Below are positions 34,546 through 43,473 of a stretch of DNA of 64,000 nt, piece after piece. Within the stretch, counting starts at the first letter, position 1. Every line of letters begins with the position of its first letter. Origin of the DNA: Lachnoanaerobaculum gingivalis (GTDB lineage: Bacteria > Bacillota > Clostridia > Lachnospirales > Lachnospiraceae); the NCBI RefSeq assembly GCF_003862475.1, contig NZ_RRCO01000003.1:248001-312000 (forward strand). The letters run 5' to 3'. Both the position numbers and the translations under genes were made by a program. The notes beneath the pieces are model-generated. The model worked only from the letters and a program-made list of their open reading frames with translations, searched no databases and was not told the origin of the DNA.

Positions 34546-35289
34546 TTAAATGCTATCCTTGGTTTTGACAATTTCTTCAAAATTTGCCTTTACTCGATGC
34601 TCCACCTGCTTCTTTGTCACATTATACATATTAGAAAAATACTCATAGATAATATCATTAAAGTCAATAGAATACTGACTTTTTAGTGACGGAATAAATG
34701 GAGCATCACTTTCTAGTAATATACGTTGTACCGGTATCTTGGAAATTATATTAGCTCCAGACTTACTGTTCAACATTTGTGGATTAATTGAAAAGTAGTA
34801 TCCTCTATCGATAGCTTCCTCAAGATCTTGTATTCTTCCTGAGTACCAATGCATAATAACAGTTCCCGCAAATCCATCTAAATGTTTTAAAACATCTTTA
34901 GAAGCATGTCTACTATGTACGCTTAACACTTTATTTTTCCCTGTTAGGAATTCTAGTATTTCGCTAAATATTCTTTCTTGATCAAGACATATACGTTTAT
35001 CATTGGTTGAACCATCCAGCCCAACTTCACCAATATACCGTGACTTTACTGATAATTTCTTAAATAATTCAATCTGATTTGGAAAGTCTTTTACTAATTC
35101 CGGATGATAACCAATTGCAATTTGAGTGTATTTATATCTACCAACTAATTTCTCGTATCTATTATAAATATCAGGTAGATTTGTCATTGCAATTGTATAT
35201 GATTTCACAGCTTCAATATAGTGTAAAACTTCTATTTTATCCTTATAGAGATCAAAATGCATATGTGCATCCATTAAAAACTCATTCAT
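34546..35289 (-). CDS. qatD: QatD, TatD-like DNase of the Qat anti-phage system
   Basis: 247 residues of the TatD amidohydrolase family. Metal-binding positions are all visible: DAHMHFD (His9, His11), GEVGLDG (Glu near 93), SVHSRHA (His near 125), MHWYSG (His near 152) and LESDAPF (Asp near 196). The ATG overlaps the qatC stop (ATGA). In Qat systems QatD is the presumed nuclease and is required with QatA-C for defence in published work on QatABCD. Confidence 0.93.
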   Translation of the reverse strand: MNEFLMDAHMHFDLYKDKIEVLHYIEAVKSYTIAMTNLPDIYNRYEKLVGRYKYTQIAIGYHPELVKDFPNQIELFKKLSVKSRYIGEVGLDGSTNDKRICLDQERIFSEILEFLTGKNKVLSVHSRHASKDVLKHLDGFAGTVIMHWYSGRIQDLEEAIDRGYYFSINPQMLNSKSGANIISKIPVQRILLESDAPFIPSLKSQYSIDFNDIIYEYFSNMYNVTKKQVEHRVKANFEEIVKTKDSI

Positions 35290-36575
35290 TTAAACTCCTC
35301 TAAATAGCTGGAAATCTCATTAATCCCACGTTTATAAAGATTAGAAAACTCTTCTATATGTTCTTTAATGGATCCATTCATCTGAATACGCATAAAAATT
35401 TGGGTAGGCTGAAACATATCCAAACCTTGTAAATATGAATTTAAGCACATTTTTGCTTCATCGCCTAATTTAAATTGTCTGTCATAATACCTACTTGTAT
35501 CTGACATATTAGCTCTTTTTAAGGCAGCTTGTCTCACAGTGCATGGCAAGCAGTAGCCACAATGCATAGCTTCTTTCTCGCCACGATGACGACCTACATC
35601 TGGATGAGAACATGACATCGTATTTGCAATATTCGCATTTAATATCTCTTGATTTTTACATTCAATTAACATCTCTCCCTTGGTCTTAAATTGATATGGA
35701 TTATAAATATTCAGAGTTATTCCTACGTTGTTCAGTAATTCCTTAAGTAAAGTCATATAATATGGGTGTGTAGTTCTCGTACTACTTGTACCTATTCTAG
35801 AGAATGTAAGAGGAATATTTAGGGAAATAAATCCATTTTCTGAAATAATCATTTTACTGCAGTTGCTATATGCCGTAGCCATTACAATAGCATGTGAAAA
35901 AAACATAAATGATCTTGTTCGTGTTGTATCTTCTACACCATCAACAACCGATGCATGAAATTGTAAAAAATTATCTTCCAATAACTCATATTCGGTTTGC
36001 AATGAGTAAATTACCCTATCTTGGAATTCTTTTGTACCTTTTCCACCTCCATAATGGCTAATAAATAATATATCCTTTTTTCCTGCTTCCAATAGATCTA
36101 TAGCACCTATCAAGGAATCCATTCCTCCAGATAACATTGATACCATTGAAAACATCTGCGTTTTTTCACTACGCGTTTTTTTCTTCCATCGGTTTTCAGC
36201 AAATACTTCTATATCTGATTTTTCTCTTGGACGAAAAAAAATCTTCCAATGATCTCCGCTCAGAAAACTCAAGGTGTTCTGCAAGAGTAATACATTTTCA
36301 TTCCATAAAGTGTATTCTAAAACAGGAATATGTAATTCAATATTTCTACTCCAATTATCTGATGCATCTTCTCTTTTACATAACCTATCCGCTATAAAAA
36401 CAGAAAATGAAATGTATAATAAATCTATTCCTGTATTGGAAAACCAAGAAGAGCAGATAAAATCATGTTGCCAAAAAGTATATCGAAATTGTTTTGCTGC
36501 ATTATAACTAATTCTTAGGTTCTCACACTCTGCAATATATATATCCTTATCACTATGAACAAAATTAATAATCAC
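35286..36575 (-). CDS. qatC: QatC, QueC-like protein of the Qat system
   Basis: 429 residues. The PP-loop ATP-pyrophosphatase motif SGGMDS is at 149-154, and the QueC-like zinc site is at HCGYCLPCTVRQAALKR near 340. An N-terminal extension of about 140 residues precedes the QueC core and distinguishes it from biosynthetic QueC (about 220 residues). The GTG at 36575 overlaps the qatB stop (GTGA) and has GGAGGG six bases upstream, so it is preferred to an ATG 27 bases earlier. By analogy with QueC it may modify a base or a protein terminus; the exact target is not shown here. Confidence 0.93.
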   Translation of the reverse strand: MIINFVHSDKDIYIAECENLRISYNAAKQFRYTFWQHDFICSSWFSNTGIDLLYISFSVFIADRLCKREDASDNWSRNIELHIPVLEYTLWNENVLLLQNTLSFLSGDHWKIFFRPREKSDIEVFAENRWKKKTRSEKTQMFSMVSMLSGGMDSLIGAIDLLEAGKKDILFISHYGGGKGTKEFQDRVIYSLQTEYELLEDNFLQFHASVVDGVEDTTRTRSFMFFSHAIVMATAYSNCSKMIISENGFISLNIPLTFSRIGTSSTRTTHPYYMTLLKELLNNVGITLNIYNPYQFKTKGEMLIECKNQEILNANIANTMSCSHPDVGRHRGEKEAMHCGYCLPCTVRQAALKRANMSDTSRYYDRQFKLGDEAKMCLNSYLQGLDMFQPTQIFMRIQMNGSIKEHIEEFSNLYKRGINEISSYLEEFK

Positions 36576-37354
36576 TCTAATCCCTCCAATGCAATAAAAC
36601 AATCCCCCATGATTTTAGGAATTACATTTTTTGAGCTAAAGTCTATTTGTTCCTTGAGCTTTTTAAACTCTACATCAACTGTACTGTAAACTATTTCCTT
36701 AAAATCATTTCTAATTGTATTGGCCTTAACAATATCAGATTCGTACTTTTCAAATCTACTTTGTAAGTCCCTCTGCATAAGCCCCCATATATATGATTGT
36801 ATATACGCACACATTGATTTTACGGATAATTCCGAAGGCATATTATTTAAACAATCAAAATCCATATTATTTCGCTCCATATATTCATAAACAAAGGACA
36901 TCGCATCCATCATTGCTGATCGAGCTACTATATCCTCCTTTGTTACTGCTTGAGGTGCTAGTGCATCAACCACTAATGAAATTACTTCATTCGCACTTTT
37001 ATCCTCAAACTCAATTTGTAAATTGTGTAATAAGTTTTCGATTCCATAATTACTTATATTGTTAAAGAATCCACCCAATGCTCGACCCGATCTCACACCT
37101 GAATTCGCCGAATGAACCAATCTTGTAGAGCCACCAGCCGCCTTTACATACTGTCCAACTACATGCCCATAGTTTCTTTTTCGATCTCCACTATAGGTAC
37201 CATTTATAATTCTTGACAAATTTGTTTTTACTGTCTTCCACTCTACATTGGGCTGTACAGAACCACCTGACTCTATCTCTTGATCATTTAAATATCCATC
37301 CGGTAGTAAAGGATTATTCTTTACCGGTCCTTGATAAATTGTCGATGTTCCCAT
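36572..37354 (-). CDS. qatB: QatB, Qat system component
   Basis: 260 residues, soluble, mostly helical, with Gly/Ser-rich segments in the N-terminal third (GTYSGDRKRNYGHVVGQYVK, GRALGGFFNNISNYGI). No known enzyme motif. It is assigned by its position between the KAP ATPase and the QueC-like protein and by resemblance to QatB family proteins. Its ATG follows the qatA stop directly, with no gap. Confidence 0.9.
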   Translation of the reverse strand: MGTSTIYQGPVKNNPLLPDGYLNDQEIESGGSVQPNVEWKTVKTNLSRIINGTYSGDRKRNYGHVVGQYVKAAGGSTRLVHSANSGVRSGRALGGFFNNISNYGIENLLHNLQIEFEDKSANEVISLVVDALAPQAVTKEDIVARSAMMDAMSFVYEYMERNNMDFDCLNNMPSELSVKSMCAYIQSYIWGLMQRDLQSRFEKYESDIVKANTIRNDFKEIVYSTVDVEFKKLKEQIDFSSKNVIPKIMGDCFIALEGLE

Positions 37355-39160
37355 TTACCCTTCCTTCCCCAAGCTATTTCTTATTGTTCTAACCAAGGTA
37401 ATATTATCTTTCCACTGGTTAGACATTATCTTTTCTAATTCTTCTTCCATATGAGTTTGTTTAGCAAATTCAGCTATATATGGAGCAGCACCAGCTGTTA
37501 ACTGTGATGCTGAGATTAATTTCAACTGGCTCATCCCCTCCTCATACAACTCTTTTTTAGTTAACGAAAGCCCAGTAAGAATCTTCACTTGTTCTATTTT
37601 CACTTTTTCAGAAGAAACTATTCTATTTACAAACGCTTCTATAACAGCCTTCCCATCATCAATAGACAGATTCCTCATTTCTTCTTCTGCCTTAGTTATA
37701 GACTCTTCTCCTTCAGAAATAACAATGTCAAAAACTCTTTGAGCTAATACCGACATTGTTGCTTTCAATATACTTACACGCTCCTCTAAAGAAGTTCTAG
37801 AAAAATAAAAATATAATCTCAAATCCTCATTTGCTATATGTGGCTCTGTTTTATACCACCTCAAAAGCCATTCATCCTCTATTCCTTCTTGCGTATCCCC
37901 TTCGTTTTCCTCTCCTTCTTTCAACATTTCTTTCAGATCACCTGTTTTTGATAATTCTGCATATTTTTTAAACTGAATAGGTCGATAGTATTCTAGCATC
38001 ATTATTTTTGTCAGAATCTTTTGGTTCAGTTCTTTTCCTTTATATTTGGCCTGCTGAATTCTTAAATCAAGCATGTTTAAAAAACGTTTATATTGTCTTG
38101 GATTACCATTTAGTGCTTGGGTCATTAACTCTGCCAGTTGTATAGCTGATACAATACTTTCTGATTCGTTCAAATTCAGATTTGCTAAAATCTTATTTAA
38201 ATCAACATTCGTAAAGTCATCTTTTTGTGCTGTGTGAAATGCCTCCAAGAATTTCCTAAAGTCATCTTTTCCTATTTTTTTTTGAAGAAACAAGCATGAA
38301 ATGTACCTTGATACTTCTAATGTGTCCAAACGTGGAATTCTGATCGGGTACTGAATCAATTTTTCCATATATTCCTTTCCTATACTTATTTCTTGGCCAG
38401 GTATATCTTTAAACTTACTCTTTACTGCATATTCAATCTGTCTCTCATCTGCTCCTATTACAAATGCTGTTTTTCCTGTGAATAGGAAAAGCTTAATTGC
38501 CTCCAATGTATCTAATATTGTATCAGGACGACACCTGTCTAGTTCATCAACAAATACAACAAGACGTGAAATCTTTGATTCCTCTAGGATATTAGCAAAG
38601 TTCTTTTGAAAAGAACGAATATTCTCTCTAAGCTCTGTGAAATTTAGTTCATCCTTAACATTCTGCTGAATTTTATTTAGTATATCATCGTCTATATTAT
38701 TTACATTATTAAAAACAGCAGACATGACATTTCTTACGGTTAAACTGGTCAATGTTGCCATTCCTCCGGTAAGCATAAAGTCCGCCCCAGCCCCAACTAC
38801 CCTTTTTGCTAATTTAAGTTTATCTATAGAATCCCACAATCCTTTAACTAAACTTTTGGCTCTTTCTGACAATTTTCTTTCATCTGTTATTGCGTCTAAT
38901 ATCTCTCCCAGTAATGCACTCTTAGCGTCTTCATAGTTTTCAAAAAGCCAACCATTAAAAACCATGCATTTTATATCTTTGTCATTGTTTTCAAGCAAAG
39001 ACTTACTCATATGTATAACGCTTGATTTTCCACTCCCCCAATCACCATACAATCCTATACATGCTGGTAGAAGATCATCATTTTCCACAATATCAGTAAT
39101 ACTATTTATTAAATATCCATAATCCAAAAAATCCAACTCGGTCTCGCTGTCTCTCCACAT
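37355..39160 (-). CDS. qatA: QatA, KAP-family P-loop ATPase of the Qat system
   Basis: 601 residues. Walker A is GDWGSGKSS at about 39-47; Walker B is VVFVDELDRCRPD at about 200; a hydrophobic stretch near 120-150 (inserted between the motifs) is typical of KAP NTPases. The C-terminal 200 residues are helical. KAP ATPases are predicted membrane-associated, and in Qat QatA is the first gene of four. The ATG has AAAGGGG seven bases upstream and a candidate promoter at 39178-39206. Confidence 0.94.
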   Translation of the reverse strand: MWRDSETELDFLDYGYLINSITDIVENDDLLPACIGLYGDWGSGKSSVIHMSKSLLENNDKDIKCMVFNGWLFENYEDAKSALLGEILDAITDERKLSERAKSLVKGLWDSIDKLKLAKRVVGAGADFMLTGGMATLTSLTVRNVMSAVFNNVNNIDDDILNKIQQNVKDELNFTELRENIRSFQKNFANILEESKISRLVVFVDELDRCRPDTILDTLEAIKLFLFTGKTAFVIGADERQIEYAVKSKFKDIPGQEISIGKEYMEKLIQYPIRIPRLDTLEVSRYISCLFLQKKIGKDDFRKFLEAFHTAQKDDFTNVDLNKILANLNLNESESIVSAIQLAELMTQALNGNPRQYKRFLNMLDLRIQQAKYKGKELNQKILTKIMMLEYYRPIQFKKYAELSKTGDLKEMLKEGEENEGDTQEGIEDEWLLRWYKTEPHIANEDLRLYFYFSRTSLEERVSILKATMSVLAQRVFDIVISEGEESITKAEEEMRNLSIDDGKAVIEAFVNRIVSSEKVKIEQVKILTGLSLTKKELYEEGMSQLKLISASQLTAGAAPYIAEFAKQTHMEEELEKIMSNQWKDNITLVRTIRNSLGKEG

Positions 39161-39177
39161 AAGATTGCCCCTTTAAA

Positions 39178-39206
39178 GTTATCATTATTTCAATACACGT
39201 TTTCAA
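39178..39206 (-). promoter_or_regulatory. candidate promoter of qatABCD
   Basis: Minus strand TTGAAA (39201-39206) and GATAAC (39178-39183) with a 17-base spacer, 18 bases before the qatA start. The -10 is imperfect and leaves a very short leader, so this is tentative. Confidence 0.4.
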
Positions 39207-39659
39207 AATACTAGCTTATAGCACCATCACTTTTACACTCATTTTCAGTAGATTTTATCCGCTAATCTATTAGTCATTTTCAAATAGTATCTTGGGAGAA
39301 TGTGGACTGAAGCTATCACTTCGATTCTGTCCGTTCACATCCCTAATTTTCCTGGATTCCATTCGCTTAGAATGACTTACAACTCTAAGCCTCATGGCAT
39401 AATAGAAATCCACATAACGCTGATTTACAGTTGTTTCATATCCCTGCTCTACCACCAATTTATTAATAAGATTCTACTTAGATATGCGCTAGATTCTTAT
39501 TTTGTTTAATCTAACAGGTTCAGACCTTGCACCTACTGCGTAGAGTTCAACAGCTAAAATTACACAAATATACTTTCTCAGATGCTTTCCATTCTCTTCC
39601 CTAGCAGCTTTCTTAAACATGAAATACTCTTAAAAGTAAGTAAATTCAAGGCCTCCTAC
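39207..39659. other. mostly non-coding stretch upstream of qatA
   Basis: About 450 bases without a supported gene. A minus-strand frame of 62 codons (39270-39458, TTG start; YETTVNQRYVDFYYAMRLRV) is open a little further upstream and may be the end of a lost gene, but it lacks a ribosome binding site. An interrupted inverted repeat (AATAAGA...TCTTATT) is at about 39469-39506. Confidence 0.4.
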
Positions 39660-41051
39660 TTATTTTCTCTCCATCACCACCACACTCTCCGTATGATAGC
39701 TCCTCGCAAACTGATCCACCACTGTCAGTTTCTTAAGTTCATATTCCTTCTCACATAGCAATTTTAAATCCCTTGCCAGTGTAGAGGAATCACAGCTTAC
39801 ATATACTATTCTCTTTGGTAACAACTTCAGCATTGTATCTATTGCAAGCTTATCAAGCCCCTTTCTTGGCGGGTCTACCACTATGACATCTATATCTCTT
39901 ATATTTCCGTTTTCGTATTCGCCTGTGATAATCTCTTCCGCCTTACCTACGAAAAACTTTACATTTTCTATATTATTAAGCTTTGCGTTCTCTCTTGCAT
40001 TTTGTATGGCGGCATCCACTATCTCAACACCGTAGACAAACTTTGCGGACTTTGCAAGGAAGAGTGAAATCGTTCCTATACCGCAGTACATATCCCAAAC
40101 TGTTTCTTTACCGGTCAGTGCGGCATACTCTAATGCCTTGCTATATAGTTTTTTCGTCTGTACAGGATTTACCTGATAAAATGACTGTGGCGATATTCTA
40201 AACTTCACATCCCCTATGTAATCCTCTATATAGCCGTTGCCATAAAGAGTAACTGTTTTTTCTCCCAAGATGACATTGGTATTCTTTTTATTTATATTGA
40301 TAGAAACAGATTTTAAGTCATTTCCAAGTGCGCTACATAGGCTCTCTACAAGATTGTCACTATGTGGCAGATTGTTTGCGTTTATAACTATGCAAACCAT
40401 CAGCTCACCCGTAGCAAAGCCTTTTCTTATAAGTACATGCCTTACTATGCCGCTTCCATCTTCCTCATTGTAGGCTTCCACACTGTACTTCTCCATAAAA
40501 TCAAGAACTATCTGCAGTACAGTCTTATTTTCTTCTATACCGATAATGCAGTCATCAAACTCTACAATGCTGTGAGTTCTGCCTGCAAAATAGCCTGTGA
40601 TGTTTTTACCGTTCTTTCTCCCGAAGGGAAATTGGGATTTATTTCTATACCTTATCGGCTCTTCCATACCGATAATTTCTTCTATCTCTACATTTGACAG
40701 ATCAAATCCACCTATTCTTTTTAGATGATTTTCCACTTTGTTTTGCTTTAGTCTAAGCTCCGCTTTATAATCAAGGCTCTGTAATGTACATCCGCCACAG
40801 CTTCTTGCCACCGGACATTTGACCTCTATTCTGTCGGGACTCTCATTAACTATGCTCTCCAATCTTGCATATCCGTAACTTTTCTTCGTTTTCATCACCT
40901 TTGCTGTGACTTTATCCCCTATAACAGTATCTTTTATAAACCATGTGAAGGCATCGGTTTTTCCGATGCCTTCGCCATTTTCTCCAAAGTCTGTTATATC
41001 AACTGTTATCATTTCACCTTTTTTGTAACTTGCTGTATTATCAGTTTTCAT
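39660..41051 (-). CDS. rlmD: 23S rRNA (uracil-5-)-methyltransferase, RumA/RlmD family
   Basis: 463 residues. An N-terminal TRAM domain (about 10-65, VDITDFGENGEGIGKTDAF) precedes the iron-sulfur cysteines CPVARSCGGCTLQ (about 79-91). The AdoMet motif is WDMYCGIGTISLFLA (about 318) and the catalytic segment VYVSCDSSTLARDL (about 420). Enzymes of this group make m5U in 23S rRNA (U1939 or U747 in E. coli) or, as TrmFO-independent relatives, in tRNA; several paralogues are common in Clostridia, so the exact position is uncertain. Confidence 0.9.
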   Translation of the reverse strand: MKTDNTASYKKGEMITVDITDFGENGEGIGKTDAFTWFIKDTVIGDKVTAKVMKTKKSYGYARLESIVNESPDRIEVKCPVARSCGGCTLQSLDYKAELRLKQNKVENHLKRIGGFDLSNVEIEEIIGMEEPIRYRNKSQFPFGRKNGKNITGYFAGRTHSIVEFDDCIIGIEENKTVLQIVLDFMEKYSVEAYNEEDGSGIVRHVLIRKGFATGELMVCIVINANNLPHSDNLVESLCSALGNDLKSVSININKKNTNVILGEKTVTLYGNGYIEDYIGDVKFRISPQSFYQVNPVQTKKLYSKALEYAALTGKETVWDMYCGIGTISLFLAKSAKFVYGVEIVDAAIQNARENAKLNNIENVKFFVGKAEEIITGEYENGNIRDIDVIVVDPPRKGLDKLAIDTMLKLLPKRIVYVSCDSSTLARDLKLLCEKEYELKKLTVVDQFARSYHTESVVVMERK

Positions 41052-41113
41052 ATATCTCCATTACTAAACATATAAGACTGCTTTGATAATCAGTCTACGT
41101 TCTCGACTTTATA

Positions 41114-42061
41114 TTATACACTTGTCTTTCTGTAATTGCTCTCAAGTAACTTATTATAACCGAGCCATCCGGTAGCTCCGTCCTGTCCCTGTGCCAACAG
41201 CTCAATAAAGGTCTCCATCTTTGCATCTGCATTATCTGCCAGATTGAGAGCCAAAGCCTCTATAAGTGCAGGTTTTTTAGGTGAACCGTATTCAAGCTCA
41301 CCATGATGTGCAAGTATACAATGTATAAGCTCATTTGAAAGCTTCTTCGGGAATCCCGGAATTTTATCAATTTGCGCTTTTAATATCTCAACACCTATTA
41401 CTATATGTCCCACCAACTGACCTTCATCGGTATAATCATTTGCCGGGAATGCCGACAACTCTCTGGTCTTTCCTATATCATGACAAAGTGCGGATGTGAT
41501 GAGAAGATCATGATTTAATGACTCATAATTATCACAAAAATATTCACAAAGCCTCACCACTCCCAGAGTATGCTCAAGTAATCCTCCAAGGAATCCGTGA
41601 TGCACGGTCTTGGCTGCCGATGATGCTTTAAATGTAGATTGAAATTCAAAGTCCTCTATAAAAATAGCGGTCAAAAGCTTATTTAAGAAAGGATTCTTCA
41701 CCGATTTTATCTTTTCTTTTAACTCCGCAAACATTTTTTCAATATCTTTTTTAGATACCGGTACATAGTCTGATGCTGTATATTCCTTTGCATCAGCTTC
41801 CCTTATCCTTGCAACCTTCAGCTGCAATGTGTTGTTAAAAGATGTAACTTCAGCGTCAACCACTACAAAGGTCATAGCATCTACATCAGAGATACCCGGA
41901 GAATAAAGATCCCATATCTTTGCGTCAATGCTTCCTGTCTTGTCTTGCAAACTGAGGCTGGCATATTCCTTACCTGTCTTTGATACTGCAATAGTTTTGG
42001 ATTTACACAGATAAACCTCTGAAATATGCATTCCTTCTTTTAAGCTTTCAATAAATTTCAT
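41114..42061 (-). CDS. YhaM-type 3'-5' exoribonuclease (OB fold plus HD domain)
   Basis: 315 residues, the normal YhaM length. Residues 1-110 form an OB-type nucleic-acid-binding domain (KEYASLSLQDKTGSIDAKIW). The HD phosphohydrolase domain follows, with HHGFLGGLLEHTLGV (about 155), the paired ALCHDIGK (about 190) and ILAHHGELEYGSP (about 250). YhaM removes nucleotides from RNA 3' ends and DNA; in B. subtilis it is non-essential. It is 12 bases downstream of the HtrA-like gene and probably cotranscribed. Confidence 0.9.
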   Translation of the reverse strand: MKFIESLKEGMHISEVYLCKSKTIAVSKTGKEYASLSLQDKTGSIDAKIWDLYSPGISDVDAMTFVVVDAEVTSFNNTLQLKVARIREADAKEYTASDYVPVSKKDIEKMFAELKEKIKSVKNPFLNKLLTAIFIEDFEFQSTFKASSAAKTVHHGFLGGLLEHTLGVVRLCEYFCDNYESLNHDLLITSALCHDIGKTRELSAFPANDYTDEGQLVGHIVIGVEILKAQIDKIPGFPKKLSNELIHCILAHHGELEYGSPKKPALIEALALNLADNADAKMETFIELLAQGQDGATGWLGYNKLLESNYRKTSV

Positions 42062-42072
42062 TTTCTACCCTT

Positions 42073-43332
42073 CTAGCTCCTGGCACCAATAGTTGTCTCA
42101 AAATTCAATTCGGTAAATCCGTCTTTACCTGAACGATTCACCTTGATATTGATCACTTGGTTTGGTTTTAGCTTCTCCATTATATTTTTAAACCCTGTTA
42201 TAGAGTTTACTTCCTCATTACCAATCATGGAAATAATATCCCCTGATTGTATCCCTATATTATAGGCCGGTGAATCCGTCCTGACTTCTGAGACATAGAT
42301 ACCGCTTGGCATGCCCTCAGGCGCTTTGTCCTTGTCTATATCAAGTGCACGAACTCCCAAGTATGCCGATCCTACACCATTTGTCATATTTTCAATAAGT
42401 ACTTTCAAATCGGATATACCGTATGCCATTGATATGGATGAACTGTCATCCAAATTGGAAACCACACCTACCAGATTTCCTGATGTATCCAGTAAAAATG
42501 TTCCTATGCTGTCCAAATGTTTATCACAGTATATTACTCTTCCGTATCCGTCAAAAAAACTCGCATTCTTATCAATTGCCGTTATATTTCCGATATCGAT
42601 GCTTCTTGATACTCCCACCGGACTGCCTACCGCCAATATAAAAGCACCTTTTTTCAGCTGATAGGAATTTCCAAGTACAACAGGCTCTATACTTTTTATC
42701 TTTTCTTCCATGGAAGAAATATCCACAGAGAGTATCATTAAGTTTGTCAGCTGATCGCTTCCGATTACTGTAGCTTCCTGATTGCTACCGTCGTAAAAAC
42801 CGACTTTTATTCCGCCCTCTTTTTCCATATTTGGAGCCAAAACAATAAGGCTGTCACCCGACTTTGCTATTATGATTCCCGAACAACTGCTTTCATTTTG
42901 CAATGTATTGTTAAACCAGTCAGTGTCTGTAGTGACGGCACTTATTTTTACAATAGTATTATCTTTTTTTTCTGCAACCTTACTCAGACTCTCATACATC
43001 TGCACCAGATTCTTTTCGTTCAAATCAATGCTTTCTATAGCAGATGCAACTATGTCTTCCACATGTTCTGAAGATTCCGCTTCCTCACTACTCTCAACTG
43101 TAGTTTCTTCCTTCGGAATTTCGATAGTGGTCTTTGTCTTTTTGCTAAGTATGTTTTTGTTTATAATATGTGATGTCAATGCCATACTTGGTCCTGCAAC
43201 CATTCCAAAAACAATAGCAAGGCAAGCCGCTGAGATAACCTTCTTATTACGTTCTTTATTATCCTCTATAATAGTCTGCTTTATAAAAGGATTTTTCTCA
43301 TCAGGCTCATGTTCTTTTTTTGTATCTGGCAT
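42073..43332 (-). CDS. HtrA-like membrane protein with PDZ domain, catalytic triad not evident
   Basis: 419 residues: cytoplasmic N-terminus (about 1-30), one membrane helix (about 31-52), an acidic linker, a trypsin-like fold (about 130-315) and a PDZ domain (about 320-415, YLGVRALDID, SPAYNIGIQSGDIISMIG). In HtrA proteases the triad sits in TNNHV, D-x-x-x-D-L-A-V and GNSGGP. Here those places read VLAPNM, DQLTNLMIL and DSIGTFLLD, so His, Asp and the nucleophilic Ser all appear lost. I call it an HtrA-like pseudoprotease that may bind peptides. The strand framework (CSGIIIA, AVGSPVG, ISMAYGI) remains recognisable. Confidence 0.85.
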   Translation of the reverse strand: MPDTKKEHEPDEKNPFIKQTIIEDNKERNKKVISAACLAIVFGMVAGPSMALTSHIINKNILSKKTKTTIEIPKEETTVESSEEAESSEHVEDIVASAIESIDLNEKNLVQMYESLSKVAEKKDNTIVKISAVTTDTDWFNNTLQNESSCSGIIIAKSGDSLIVLAPNMEKEGGIKVGFYDGSNQEATVIGSDQLTNLMILSVDISSMEEKIKSIEPVVLGNSYQLKKGAFILAVGSPVGVSRSIDIGNITAIDKNASFFDGYGRVIYCDKHLDSIGTFLLDTSGNLVGVVSNLDDSSSISMAYGISDLKVLIENMTNGVGSAYLGVRALDIDKDKAPEGMPSGIYVSEVRTDSPAYNIGIQSGDIISMIGNEEVNSITGFKNIMEKLKPNQVINIKVNRSGKDGFTELNFETTIGARS

Positions 43333-43473
43333 AAAAACCCTCTGCTTTCAGGATGTATTACATAATACCTCGCTCTCCCTAAAAAAGATTATACTGGTTT
43401 AGGGTCAATTTATCAAGCAAATGTAATATAGATTTAACACAAAATACATATCTGAATCAATATAATTATAACT

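Noticed and set aside
35286-36575. Queuosine biosynthesis gene queC
   Set aside because: The PP-loop and Cys motif fit QueC, but the long N-terminal extension and the qatA, qatB and qatD neighbours identify it as QatC; no queD, queE or queF is present.
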